Below are positions 1-12,000 of a stretch of 64,000 nucleotides of DNA, piece by piece (position 1 is the first letter of the stretch; each line of letters opens with the position of its first letter). The translations under genes were made by a program, and so were the position numbers. The stretch comes from Owenia fusiformis. Its lineage: Eukaryota; Annelida; Polychaeta; Sabellida; Oweniidae. The notes below the pieces were generated by a model. The model ran no database searches. It saw only the letters and a list, made by a program, of their open reading frames with translations, and was not told where the DNA came from. Where the stretch lies: the NCBI GenBank assembly GCA_903813345.2, contig CAIIXF020000006.1:20591936-20655935 (forward strand). Direction: 5' to 3'.

Positions 1-2312
1 GTATATTCTATTTCTAATACCAGCTGATTCCAACCACTGGTTGCTTTACACAATCCCATAATTCACATTATAACAATCCAATAGTTATAATAATCTGTTT
101 GTATATATTACTGTAAATCATAAGTATGACTTTAATCTTGAATATTATATTTACATGTTCTTGTATCTGAGTGATCTCAAGTACTAAATACATTGTAAAC
201 TTTCATTTTATCAATATTGACATTCTACTAAATTGCATTGGTATTCAGTTTCAGGTTTTAGATTCTGACATTGAAGAACTCACGTCAGTTTATAGAACAA
301 ACAGAAGAATTTGAACCAACTAACCAAGCCAGGGTGGATTGAACTTTAGTCGATCGATTGTAAAGTTTATATTGACCTAGTTCAACATTTTTCTATTTGT
401 GAATTGTTCTAAGTACTTGTAAGATAGATGATTCACAACCAAAATTTTTCCAGCTTCATGGGTTTTCTATTACTATTGTGTGGATTTTTGTTCTTCAGGG
501 CTATATTGTTAAGTGAGTGGTGTTTTCTTTTTGCCCTTTGTGTTTTCTGGATCCACTAAAGTATTAGGTAATAAGGCTCAGAGTAAAGGGTGATATCTGA
601 AGAAAGTATCTATTCATGAACATTTATCTCCTTTACATATGCATAGAAAAGGTCAGAAGGTCTCAAGATGTATAGAAAGGGGGTCTTCACTAATGATAAA
701 ATAGATTCTATGGAATGAAAATGAACATACAAAAAATGAACCTTTTCAAAAGACACAAACTATACATACACTTATAGAATAATATACAAAATACGGACCC
801 CATTTTGAAAATTAAAGAGTTTGTCACAATACATCAAGCTTCTATACTACCCCTTCCCATCCCTCATCAAGCTTCTATACTACCCCTTCTCATTACCAGA
901 CCTCCAAAAGCCCAGTATTAGAGATGACGGTGTGGGCCGTGGGGGAAACAGGGGCTAGATGTAAGGGTATTATAATCAATGATTCTATTCTGTATTGAAT
1001 GTTATATCCACTAGCGAATGGAACTTACAATAGATGAACATGCCCTGAATATATAATGGACCCATAATGTTAGTATCAATAAACTTTACCCAGTAGCTTG
1101 TTGTAATGTTTTAAACAGAGAAAAAGTAGAAGAAATAAAAATGGGAATGCAGAATTTTGATTTTTTTGATCTATACCTGCTAATTCTATAAGGTAAAAGG
1201 CCATCACTTCTCCCTCCCAACACCCCTATGAAAGAAAGGGACAGAAGGAAATATCTATAACTATAAAACTAAAAGTGAACAAACTTATTTTATGTTTTAC
1301 AAATGGGAGGTCATCTCGCATCCGAATTAACTTGATTAATGTTTTTTAAACATGCATAAATAGTTTAACTATTTGTGATAAAAGGAATCATAGGCCATAA
1401 AATAACATTTCAATGATTATAAACAAAAGTAGCCATTTGACACCTATTTTATACATCAAATAACTCCTCCATTTAAAAGGTTAAATGCTTCAATTATCAA
1501 AGACCAAAAATAAAGACCAAAAACAAGAAGATATCGGCTATTAAAATGATTAGTACATATACATTTAGATCTACTCCATACTTAGGGAGATGAAATATGT
1601 TCACCCGGTACCTTCTATGTAGAAAGTGGAGAAATGGTGACGCAAACAGAAATGAATATCTCGGTACACATTAAATAATAAGTAATAATAAAAAGTAGTA
1701 AAAAGTAATAAAATGCTTATGATTGTATTCAATGGTCATAAACAAAATACAAGGGGTTATGAGGGGTTTGATTTTAAAGGTCAATTGATCTGATTGATCA
1801 ACTGAAGCTTTAAGGCACACTTGAAAAAAATAAGCCAAATCAATATGCCAACAATGTTGGCATCAAGTCCCTCAAATCCCTCAGTCCAAACTCTTCCTCA
1901 AGGAAGATAACTCAAGAATAGATGCATGTTTTAAAATACATAATAGACTGAAATACTGGGTGTCTTTGCAATTACAATATAAAGTCTGTAAAAGGACTTT
2001 ATGGAAACCCTTTAGAATGTCAACTGTCAACAAATATGTTTTCAACCAACCATTCGAAAACCACACTCAAAATACCTCATAAAATGTAAGTGTCTATTAT
2101 AGCAGCAATTAGACAGGGATGGAAGTTGAAGATGATTTTTAACGAAATCCACAAATATGTCTAATGATTTCCATATATGGTACGAGCATCAAATATACTC
2201 ATATCTTTTCCTTTGGTCAGAAAAATTGGTAAATAGGAAGACATTGTTTCCTAGAGGATGCATGGAGTTTGTTTTTTCCAAAACCTTTTCAGTCTTCAGG
2301 ATATATTGATTC
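1..2312. other. No gene seen
   Basis: This is AT-rich sequence with frequent stops in all frames. Apart from the 33-bp duplication I see no coding or RNA feature. Confidence 0.6.
832..898. repeat. 33-bp tandem duplication
   Basis: The phrase catcaagcttctatactacc begins at 832 and again at 865. There are two copies with minor differences. Confidence 0.8.
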
Positions 2313-2320
2313 CTGAGAAC

Positions 2321-2891
2321 TAGAGCTGGCATCGAATAGGATTTTAATGTCGACATGTCGGAGCTCTCGATCGACAACGAAATCGACATTGTCGGGCCCA
2401 ATGATATTTGAAAAATGAAAAAAAAATTGAAGAAAATCCGTCTGAATTTTAGATTTTCTAGGCTTGTAATTAGCAATACGATGCACAATAGTCATTCTCA
2501 GTTGTATGTTTTATATTTAACTTACAGCTAAACCATGTTCAAGTATCAGACTTTGACGAAAAAGCAATAAATAGACATAAAACTACGATTTCTGTTGTTA
2601 TTTCCGGGCAGCCATTGAAAATAAATCTCGAGGGTAAATCTCGAGGGGCCCCAAGACCTAATTCGAGAGCAGGAAGTCGATCAAAACAAAAAAGAAAATT
2701 TGAAAATGTAGGCGGTAAAACTTCACTAAAATACACCATACAGCAGGTAGTAACAAAGATTTTAATTCATAGGGAAATAGCTTATTATGTTGTGAGTTCC
2801 GACTGTCGATCAAGAGGCGTTGTGTCGACATGGGTGTCGCAGAGAGCATTCGACTGACAATCGACCATTCCGACATTTGATGCCAGCTCTA
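2321..2891. mobile_element. hAT-type MITE with 8-bp target duplication
   Basis: The ends are inverted repeats beginning TAGAGCTGGCATC, a fit to the hAT terminal pattern YARNG. They are flanked by the exact 8-bp duplication CTGAGAAC at 2313-2320 and 2892-2899. The 571-bp interior has no transposase frame; the short frames inside follow TCGACA-rich sequence. This is a non-autonomous element. Confidence 0.85.
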
Positions 2892-3102
2892 CTGAGAACT
2901 GTCAAAGACATGTAGATATTCACCCCCCCACTCCTCTTGTTTAAAATAAATGCATTACAATAAAACCTGTCTTAGTGAACATATCTCTCTCTACTGAACA
3001 CCTGTGTTTAGTGAACACCACTTTAAGACACATTTTACATTGACTCCTCTGTAGGGAACACTTTTTGAGGCTCTCAAGGTATTCACTATATAAAGGCTAT
3101 AC

Positions 3103-4058
3103 CACGGTGTATAACCCAAACGCTCCTACATGCACGACGGAGCGTTACATTTACGCGGAAACGCTCCGAAGCGAAATAAAATGGCGGCTAATGAAGATTC
3201 CACTATGACCGTAAGTATTGTTTCTCTTACATATCATATGTAATGGTGAAATATTATGTACCATTCGATGAACAATACCGTGAGCAAAGATCTTATTTAT
3301 TCAACTTCTGGTGGTTAACTGTTATTTGCTTGATCAAAGCTCCGTAGTGTAGATCGAACGAATCTGAAGGTGACGTTTTGACCACAAATTACGAATTAAA
3401 CTAGTATTTCTATAAAAACGTTAATCTTTCTGTTAAACTAGTAGATCACAAACTCGTATATTCTCATTTCCTAAAATCCCAGTCCAAATCCATTACTTGT
3501 TCTCGAGAAATCGCTTGTTTTCCTCGAAATGCTATATATTTCCTAAACTGATCTAGACTACCGGAGCGTTTCCAGTTCACTGTGTTAATCAGATCGGAGC
3601 GTTTCTTGAATATGAGAATGTCATCATTTTTAAGACTGGATTTTCGGTCATCAAATCACTATTACGATAATGTATGGTGCGTTGAAGCATTGGAATTTGA
3701 CTAAAATATACGTTGGTGCTCTAATCTTGGCTCAACTAATCACATGTATCGACAAAAGGGATTTTGACCGGTAGAATGACAAATACGTTTTTGAATTTTG
3801 ATAACTATACTGCTTCGTATAGCTCTTCCTAATTGCTTCAAATGTCAACAGCCAGCCACGTACAACATGAATATCACACCCATCGAATGGTACACTCGAA
3901 ATATGTAACTCATACCTCTTATTCCCATTATTGGGGAAATCGTCAGATGGCTCATCATTCCCGCCAGCCAGTTTTCCTACTCCGGAGCGTTTCTTTGTTT
4001 AATTTCAGTAATGAAACGCTCCGTCGTGCATGTAGGAGCGTTTGGGTTATACACCGTG
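3103..4058. mobile_element. 956-bp DNA element, 44-bp perfect TIRs, TATAC duplication
   Basis: The two ends are perfect 44-bp inverted repeats starting CACGGTGTATAACCC. They are flanked by a 5-bp direct duplication TATAC (3098-3102 and 4059-4063). No transposase is present. A CAC..TG start with a 5-bp duplication resembles Transib/RAG-type ends, but the match is short. At 3181 an inward ATGGCGGCTAATGAAG frame runs into a gtaagt donor. A longer, inverted relative lies at 58878-60166. Confidence 0.85.
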
Positions 4059-5434
4059 TATACTGTGCTTATATAACATGATAAAAAACCTGGGGTATAT
4101 TAGTCCCAGATTAATTATAACTTAAATAACTGAACTAACTAATTAAGAATGTAATCAACATCTCCAACTGGTTAAGGTGTCTCTCTATAATGATTGTTAT
4201 AAGGGTTCATGCAAATCAAGGTACAGACAATCGTAGATGTCTCCATTATTTTATTTTACAGCTTCATCAAATTGCAACAACTGGCTTTAAACAATTGAGA
4301 TTCATTCATTCCGTAATCCCTGAAGTGTCAGTGAATCTAATTCTAGATTCCATACAGGCTCACTGGCAATGTACTTCCTCCTTTACCCCTGATTATTGTC
4401 TTAAATTATTCCATTGCAGATTACAGAATATCGCTGCATAGTACTACTCCTGTGGATAAGACATCACTGGGTTTACATTTTTATATGGAAAAGAGTAAAA
4501 AAAGGAGGAATTAGCGAGGAATAAACAAAACAGGCATGAAATGAAGACTTTATATTGTATAAAAATGCTTTAAAATCAGACATCTATATACATGTAAAAG
4601 AGAAATCAATTAAATCAGTATGACCCTCCCGGTCATATTTCAAGAAAGTGATATGTAAAGTGAGGGGATATTAAATGTTGTTTTCTATTTCTGAAGAAAA
4701 TCTTCTTACATAGGTCACGTATTGCTTACAGAACTAATACAGCATACAAGACTGCTTGAACAATTACAATTATATCCAAAGAAATAACTGCTTATATTTC
4801 GTAATTTCATGAAACAAATCAAATTTTATGAATTTTTTACATGCCAAAAAAGGTCCTAACCTATCCTAAGCCTGTCTTCTCTTATCTCCTTTCTAATCCA
4901 TCATGTACCAGAGTCTCCAGTAAATTGCAGCAAAATTGTTTACATGAATATATTTAATATGCTAATCAGAATCTTTGCTGATTAACGTATATGCACCAAG
5001 GAACATCTTTTTAGCTAAGATATTGGCTAAAGTATGATTGATCAGAGCACTCAAGATCTAACAAGTAGACACCCATGTTATGCATGACTGGTCACTTAAG
5101 TTAGAATTCAATCAACCACTACCAATTTAGTTAAGCCTTGTGTACTTTTTGAGTTGTTACACTTCCCCCTTATCAAACAGAAGATTCGCCCGCAGTCAAT
5201 ACCCAGATATTAATATTTAATTTGGCATAAGCGAAGACGAACTTCTTTCTAAGAAGGGGTAGTGTAGCAACTTAAATCAGGAGCTATCTAATACATGATA
5301 GATGTATACAGCTCCCACTTATGATGCAGTACAGCATTGATAGATCACATTTGGGAAATATAATCAACATAATAAAGTACTCATCCCTATAGATAGCACA
5401 ATTAAAATGCTACTGGGGATGATAATGTTTGCAG

Positions 5435-5633
5435 TGATCTCCCCAGGATTTTTTCTCAGTGTGTGCAAAATTCCCATTTTCACAATTCAGACCAAAACTG
5501 GTCAAAATATGCCAATTTTTCATCATTTTTCTCATTTTCAAGTCAGGGCAAATGGATTTTCAGGTGGGTACAAGGCTATTTTCAAAATCTAAGGTGGGTG
5601 CTGCGTCCACTTGCTTTAATACTAGGGAGATCA
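5435..5633. mobile_element. ~199-bp MITE, copy 1
   Basis: The element begins TGATCTCCCCAGG and ends with the complementary GGGAGATCA. Its interior carries repeated 'aggtgggtgc' phrases. It matches 7624-7820 closely over its full length. The short frames it contains are shared only because the repeat is shared. Confidence 0.75.
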
Positions 5634-7623
5634 ATGGCTTGATATAAATTCTTCTTGAAATATGAAAAATATGAACAATACTAATATATTATTTCTATAT
5701 AGTTTCCAGTGTTGACCTCATGTCCATGCAAACCACTGTTCAGGAATCACCTCTTTCTTAACTTGATTTGATGATTCTAAACCATGACTAGTAATATTTC
5801 TCCCATGAGTAATTATCTGTCCCTTGGTATTATGGGTGAGGTGACTCTCTTTATGGACTGATAATTATCGCTTGGCATATCTCTACATAATTTATACCAA
5901 CACACATGTTTACAGTTGAACCTGTCCTACATGGAATTAAATAAAAAATGCAAGAAATAATACTATATTTCAGGGCAATATTTCCAGATTTTATCTCATT
6001 TATGTATTAAATTTTCATTTTACTAATTCAAACAAGTCAACATATAATTTTCAAATTTACTATTTGGAAAAAGTTTAACGTCAAAGATCTCTAAAAAGGT
6101 ATTTTGAAAATAAATGTTTACCAAAATTTTACTGAGCTTTTAGGGTGATTTTCAGCTGGATGTAAATCCTCCATTGCTGAGCCTGGGCAGTTGCCTCAGT
6201 AGACTTGAAGACCTAGTGCATGATTTAACAGAAAGGGGTATGTTTTGCACATTTACATATGTTAAGGTGACAATGGTTTCTATTGATTCTTTGGGTATAT
6301 GGTGTGATGTGACTATGCTACTAGATGATAATGTAATTACTATAAAACCTACACATGTGAGCAAAGCACCCTGGAATATGAACTCTTTGAATTCTTGAAT
6401 TTTATTGCACATCCTTTATTACACTAAAATTGTGATTCCAAATAGAGAGATTGACACATCATCAATCAACAATGAGCAGTTTTTTATGGTCTCTAATCAG
6501 AACACCGTCCTCTACTCTCCATCCTGGCTACTAACAGTGTGCACTTTAGGTTTTACAATACATATAATAAAAAACTATATATTATTAATACATAATGCTT
6601 CAAAATAAATATTTATAACACAAACACGAAAGAAACAACATATTTTAAAACATTGAGAAATGAGAGAAAATTAAAAAAACCAATTCAGATAATCAATTCA
6701 ATGAAATATAATAAAACAGCATCAAGATGTCATTTTTAGCAAGGGTTATGTTTGTTATATTCTTTTGTGTCTCTGAAAAAGCATTTTGATCGCTTTGATT
6801 GCATGTTCATATAAGATTTTCCCGCCGTTAATGTCTATCAATAATGCAATGTAACGAGAGAAGGGGCCAATACTGATATTTAAACATGACCTTATTTGAA
6901 ATATTAATGTTGCTTGCCAGAAAGTGGAGGCCTTCAACAATAAAAGAAACCTCATACACAATTAGGAATGAGTCTCTATGCATTTTTTATACAATGCAGA
7001 AAAACAGGCTGTAGTTTTTTCATGTGTTGAATTTGAACTGATTAAAAATGTGATACATTATAGGAACATTTTACAGATTTTGTATTAATGAATAATGAAG
7101 TACATCGAAAATTGATTTTACATTGCTTTGATTCATAGCAGTCGATAAATACAAGAAAAAAATTAAAAATATTGCTACATGTACTTCCTTCTGTTCAGTT
7201 TTAATCTCATATCTCATGGATTTACAATTAATCAAAATATGCATATCAGTTAACTTCCAATTATAGAATTGTGAAAGGAAATATACACAGATGTTTCCTG
7301 CTGCTGTGTGTCATAGCAACTACATGAAAATATTCTCTCTTGCGATTTAATCAATTCAGGGTTCTCTGGATTTTTCAAGTGCAACATTCTCATTTTCGTA
7401 TTTTTTTACCTAAGTACAAAACACTGTGCATTTACAATGTTTTTCCAATTTCCAAGTTACTACAAAAAATACAAATGGATTTCTCTTGAGTACAAACCTA
7501 TTTTCAACTCAAATGAGTGTTATAGCACTAATGGTATGAAAAAGGGATGAAAAGGTCATTAAATCAGAACATCTTAATTTGCAAGATGGAAGGAAGTACC
7601 AGAATGTTGTGATGATCATGCAG

Positions 7624-7820
7624 TGATCTCCCCAGGTTTTTTTCTCAGGTGGGTGCAAAATTCTCATTTTTCAATTCAGACCAAAATTGGTCAAAATATG
7701 CCAATTTTTCATGATTTTTCTCATTTTCAAGTGAGTGCAAATAGATTTTCAGGTGGGTGCAAGTCTATTTCCAAAATTTCAGGTGGGTGCTTCACCCACT
7801 TGCTAATGCTGAGGAGATCA
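7624..7820. mobile_element. ~197-bp MITE, copy 2
   Basis: This has the same ends and interior as the copy at 5435-5633, with 'cttcacccacttgct' before the right end. A more decayed relative may lie at about 7370-7510, where the phrase order (tttttcaagtgcaacattctc...) is similar. Confidence 0.75.
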
Positions 7821-8389
7821 TATCATGCTTTGGCTCTATCACAAAGATGGAGCTGGGGGTGTGGCCATTAAAGAGATTTGGCAATATTTTCTTAAACCAA
7901 CAATGATCAACAGCGTAGCAGCATGAAGGCATGTATATACATATGGTTAAAAAATGATGACATATATGTTATTTAATTTAGCATAAGAACAGTTGGAAAA
8001 ACATCGTATAAACTTCCTAATTGGACTTACTGGCCTACTATACACCATAAAGTATCTTGGAAAAATGTCAAATGTTGACCCAAAGCTACAGAGAAAAATA
8101 TGAAAAATGGGCTATAAAAATTGCAGTAGCATAAATGCTAGACACCATACCGTGTCAAAGTCAAATTAACCAGTTTTTGCCCCTGAGACAAAAGAAAACA
8201 TAGAAGCGTCTATGCAGTTTATAGTTTTGAAACAGTAAATGTAAATGGTGATGTAATATCCCTATGGTAGATGAAGTAAAATTGGTAATGAGCCTTTAGT
8301 ATTATAGAACAGTACAGCCATTTATATATAAGGCAGGCCTAGTATGGCAAAATTTAAACCAGTATCCAAGTCAGAATGTTCTTCCTGGC

Positions 8390-8630
8390 CTTCCTTTAGC
8401 CATCCTCATGTGAACAGTCACAACATTCATCAATCTCATCTGTTAAGTTCTTACAAATGAAATATCTCTTATCGTGTTCATCCAGTCATTTCAAAGTTTT
8501 TTTTGATCAATCAAATCTTTTTCTAATTCTCTCTTAAGATCACTGATTTGTACGTTGTTTCTATACAGATATGTGTACATTTTATTTTGATTTTTAAGCA
8601 TGAAAGATCTGTGTCACTTGCTCCTTTACA
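8390..8630 (-). pseudogene. Possible frameshifted coding remnant
   Basis: The minus strand reads MLKNQNKMYTYLYRNNVQIS, then DLKRELEKDLIDQKKL and a stop after an A-run. Another frame then continues DEHDKRYFICKNLTDEIDEC before a stop. The charged, coiled-coil-like composition suggests old coding sequence broken by small indels. I do not recognise a family. Confidence 0.25.
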
Positions 8631-10800
8631 AACAGGACTTTGTATAATAGGCAAATAGCTTGCAGGAGCCTAAGGTAAGATTTGTAATAGGCAAATGTTA
8701 AATGCGGTTTGACATTGACCTTTTATGAGAAAGCTTAAACTTTTTTCATTTTTGGATTTGTGGACCCATTTGTCTTATCAACCTATATCCTGATTGTGTT
8801 TTGCATACCGTCAAATAGTTTTGAATCAAGTTTGGTAACTCCCTCTATCTATCCCACCACTGTATGAGGGAGGGGGTAGGCTCGATGCAAGACTAAATAT
8901 GGTGTATGGATATCCTATCTGTGCCTCCAAAGAAAAAAAAAAGAAAAAAGAATAACATGTATTCAGTCTGATGTAAATACTCGAGTTATTGTGCCACAAT
9001 ACCACAGCTAATTTATAGCACTATGCTTCCGACTGAGATAGTATCATCAGTTAAATATGAAATACAGAGTAATTTACTTGAATTTCTCAAATAATAGTGC
9101 AATAAACATAGTTCGATACAGATACACATGCAATACAACACTTTTATTGCACAGAGAGGCCCATAAATAAGACATAAAATGCTCCATAATATACAGAGTT
9201 GTTGATAATTTAATGCTATATACATGTAACTACTAACTAGCACATTTTGAAAAAAGCTGAAAAAATAAAAGATGGGCACAACCCATCAAATAACACTTTT
9301 TTGAAATCTCACTGCACCTCTTGGAAGCCCGGAGGTTGAACTTTTCCCTGTCACATATGCTCAATAGAATTGCGAATGACACATCACAGACTCATCCATA
9401 TAAAAGATATAAATTGCAATATCATCAGAGCTATAAATGAGTAACGCTAATAAATCTTAATAGATAATTAACATAATTACAGTATAATGCTGGTGTGAAT
9501 CCCACATATAGTTATTTTATTGATATGAGTATCTAGGGGGTCAAATAAAAGTATGCTCTCGGTTACAAATACAACAAATAAATTATTTTCCATTTCTCCG
9601 TTTTGGTCACATGTAAGTTTAGTTACACTCAAAAGATGGGTGTTGACTTTGATATCACACGATATGTAAAACAATCGTGCTGATTTGGCACGAGCAATAA
9701 AGAAGCTGGTAAAATGCCAATTAAGTTCAACCGAGAAGTGAAAAAGATATCCCATAAGAGATGAAGGGAAAGAAGTTGAAGTAAAGATGTCTATCAAGTA
9801 TTTTCTCATCCATGTCCTCAAGTCTATATAAAGGGGAGTGATGCATAGGGCTTTGTATATATGTGCCCTACATTATATTTTCAGAATGTGAGTAAAATGT
9901 ACAAATTGCTGAATTACGTATTTGTAAGTGTAACAACAGTCAGTGTTGCAATTTAGTATCATATTCTCTGTATCAAATAAACACTGATTATAGTGATTGA
10001 TATACGACAATTGACTGTCAAAAGATAAAGGATGATCCCAAGTAAATCACATACAAATCCATATCTGTTACTTTATTGAGACGAGATCTAATGAAACCCT
10101 ATGAAACACTGATGTTACAGAATGGATTTGGACTTGAAGAAGCCTCGATTCCCTAAGTTGAGAATATCACAGATCCAATAGAATAAATTCAAGAAAATGG
10201 TTGAAGATAATACTTCTAATAGATTTAAAATATACATACCCAGAAAAGGAAGTTGAATGCGAACATCAAGTATTTGATGCAACTGTAACATCCTCCAAGA
10301 CCCATCTTGTTTATTATTCCCGAGCTGACCTACTTTTACAAATCCAATTACTTTACTTCTTTTCTCTCCGACTAGGCTAAAACCAGCTTAAACAGTGAGT
10401 TTTAATCCTTGTTTGTAGACACTCCTTTTGGTGCGCAATAAATAGGAAAAAGTAGGCGAGACCTTCGACCTTTTATGCTCTATCAACAACTTATATCTGT
10501 AATTCTACGAACCGTTACTCCCGCAAATCCAACCCAAAACACAGTTGTGAACCGACAGGATTTCCAATTCACCGATTCCGAATGAAAACAAGAAATTGAT
10601 TTATGCGACATCTATAAATGTATTAATTTCTTTTGGGGATTACTTAGCCTTTTATTTTTTCATTTCAGGCCTATCAAAAATGGGCCTTTAATTTTCAAAA
10701 CATTTTTGGAAACTTTTTTTCTTGAAATGTGCCCCTATCCTTTATTAGCTTCTGGATACGCCAGTGACTCCCCCTCTTGAGAAGCCGAGCGCCGAGCACC

Positions 10801-10827
10801 ATGGGCTCTACCTCTGATAGAGCCCAT
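10801..10827. repeat. Perfect 10-bp stem hairpin
   Basis: The sequence ATGGGCTCTA, a 7-base loop and TAGAGCCCAT form a perfect short palindrome. No gene is close, so it is probably a repeat end or chance structure. Confidence 0.6.
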
Positions 10828-11923
10828 GCGAGCACCAACCACAGTCCACAAAAGGTTCAAATCTTCAATAACCCTCTACTAGTAAGCTTATTTCATCGCC
10901 CGGTTTCATCTTCAATTTATCTCAGTTCATTTTCATCCCCGGGCTAAGCTTAGTATCATTCTTAGGTATGGTTTAAGGATAATGATTAAGGATTTAAGAA
11001 TGATTTATGGTTGAAAATGGGGGTTGTAGAAGAGGTCAAAGGTTGAAAGCTCAGTTTTTGTCATCATCTTCCAGCATTTTCCATTTATTCATCTCACACA
11101 TAGCTTTAACAGTAATGGTTGCTTTGGGTCGGAGGAGTGGATCAAAAGTGAACTTCAAGAGGAAGCTGATGTGATCAGATGAAAAGAAACATTACAGTTT
11201 ATCAGGTTCATTTACAAATTGGAGCTAACTAATTAGATGAAATAAAATAAACTAGTTAAAATGCATAATTTGATTTCTTGAAAACGTCAACACCATTATA
11301 CATCACATCATTTTCATTTTTATAAATGTTTTCATTTATATTAGTGTAAGCTTTAAAGCATAGTGTATTTTTAATAGCTCAATGGTAGATGTATTTTCTA
11401 AGTTCTGAATTCTAAGTTCATAACTATAATTTATGGTAAGCTTGCTAATGTTAGTTGTAATTACAATTGTACATGTCGTACAATTATTATATTGTAATGT
11501 GTAACTTTTTGTATTAAATACTTTGTATTTGTAATTTGCAAACTCAATATGGCCAAATATGGGCGATGAGGAAATAAACTTCAACTTAAATTTATTTCTA
11601 ATTACAAAACGATTTGACAAAAACAGTAGATATACTTCTGTACAACGTTTATCTATTTCAATCACTTTTCGTTAGTCCTATGTTACATGTTTTCTCCCTG
11701 AGTGTCGGTAGTCGGTACATACATGTAAATGCTCTCTTTGGCAGTAATGAGTAAGATATGCATGCAGATATACAATTATATTTAGATATGCATTTTCCAC
11801 GCTAGAAACTAATACCCTGCGCGAATCTTTCCCGCGCGCCTTATATGTTCTATATCTTTCTAAACATACACAGGTAGGCTCATATAGGAAACCTAGGCTA
11901 TATAATTATCATTTTGCTTTACA

Positions 11924-12000
11924 TGCCTCGTAAGGGGGTCGAACCCATGACCCTCCGAGTCCATACATCAAGGTACTTAGCAAGAGCAAGGGCGCCCAGT
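11924..12000 (-). ncRNA. tRNA-like pol III promoter, probable SINE head
   Basis: The minus strand has a B-box GGTTCGACCCC (11935-11945) and an A-box-like TTGCTAAGTACC (11972-11983) at tRNA-like spacing. The acceptor stem does not pair convincingly, so a functional tRNA is unlikely. A tRNA-derived SINE fragment fits better. Confidence 0.4.

Noticed and set aside
9477-9821. 114-codon minus-strand frame
   Set aside because: No splice context, domain or balanced composition; consistent with chance in AT-rich sequence.
11924-12000. Functional tRNA gene
   Set aside because: A and B boxes are present but the acceptor and anticodon stems do not pair well; a SINE head is more likely.
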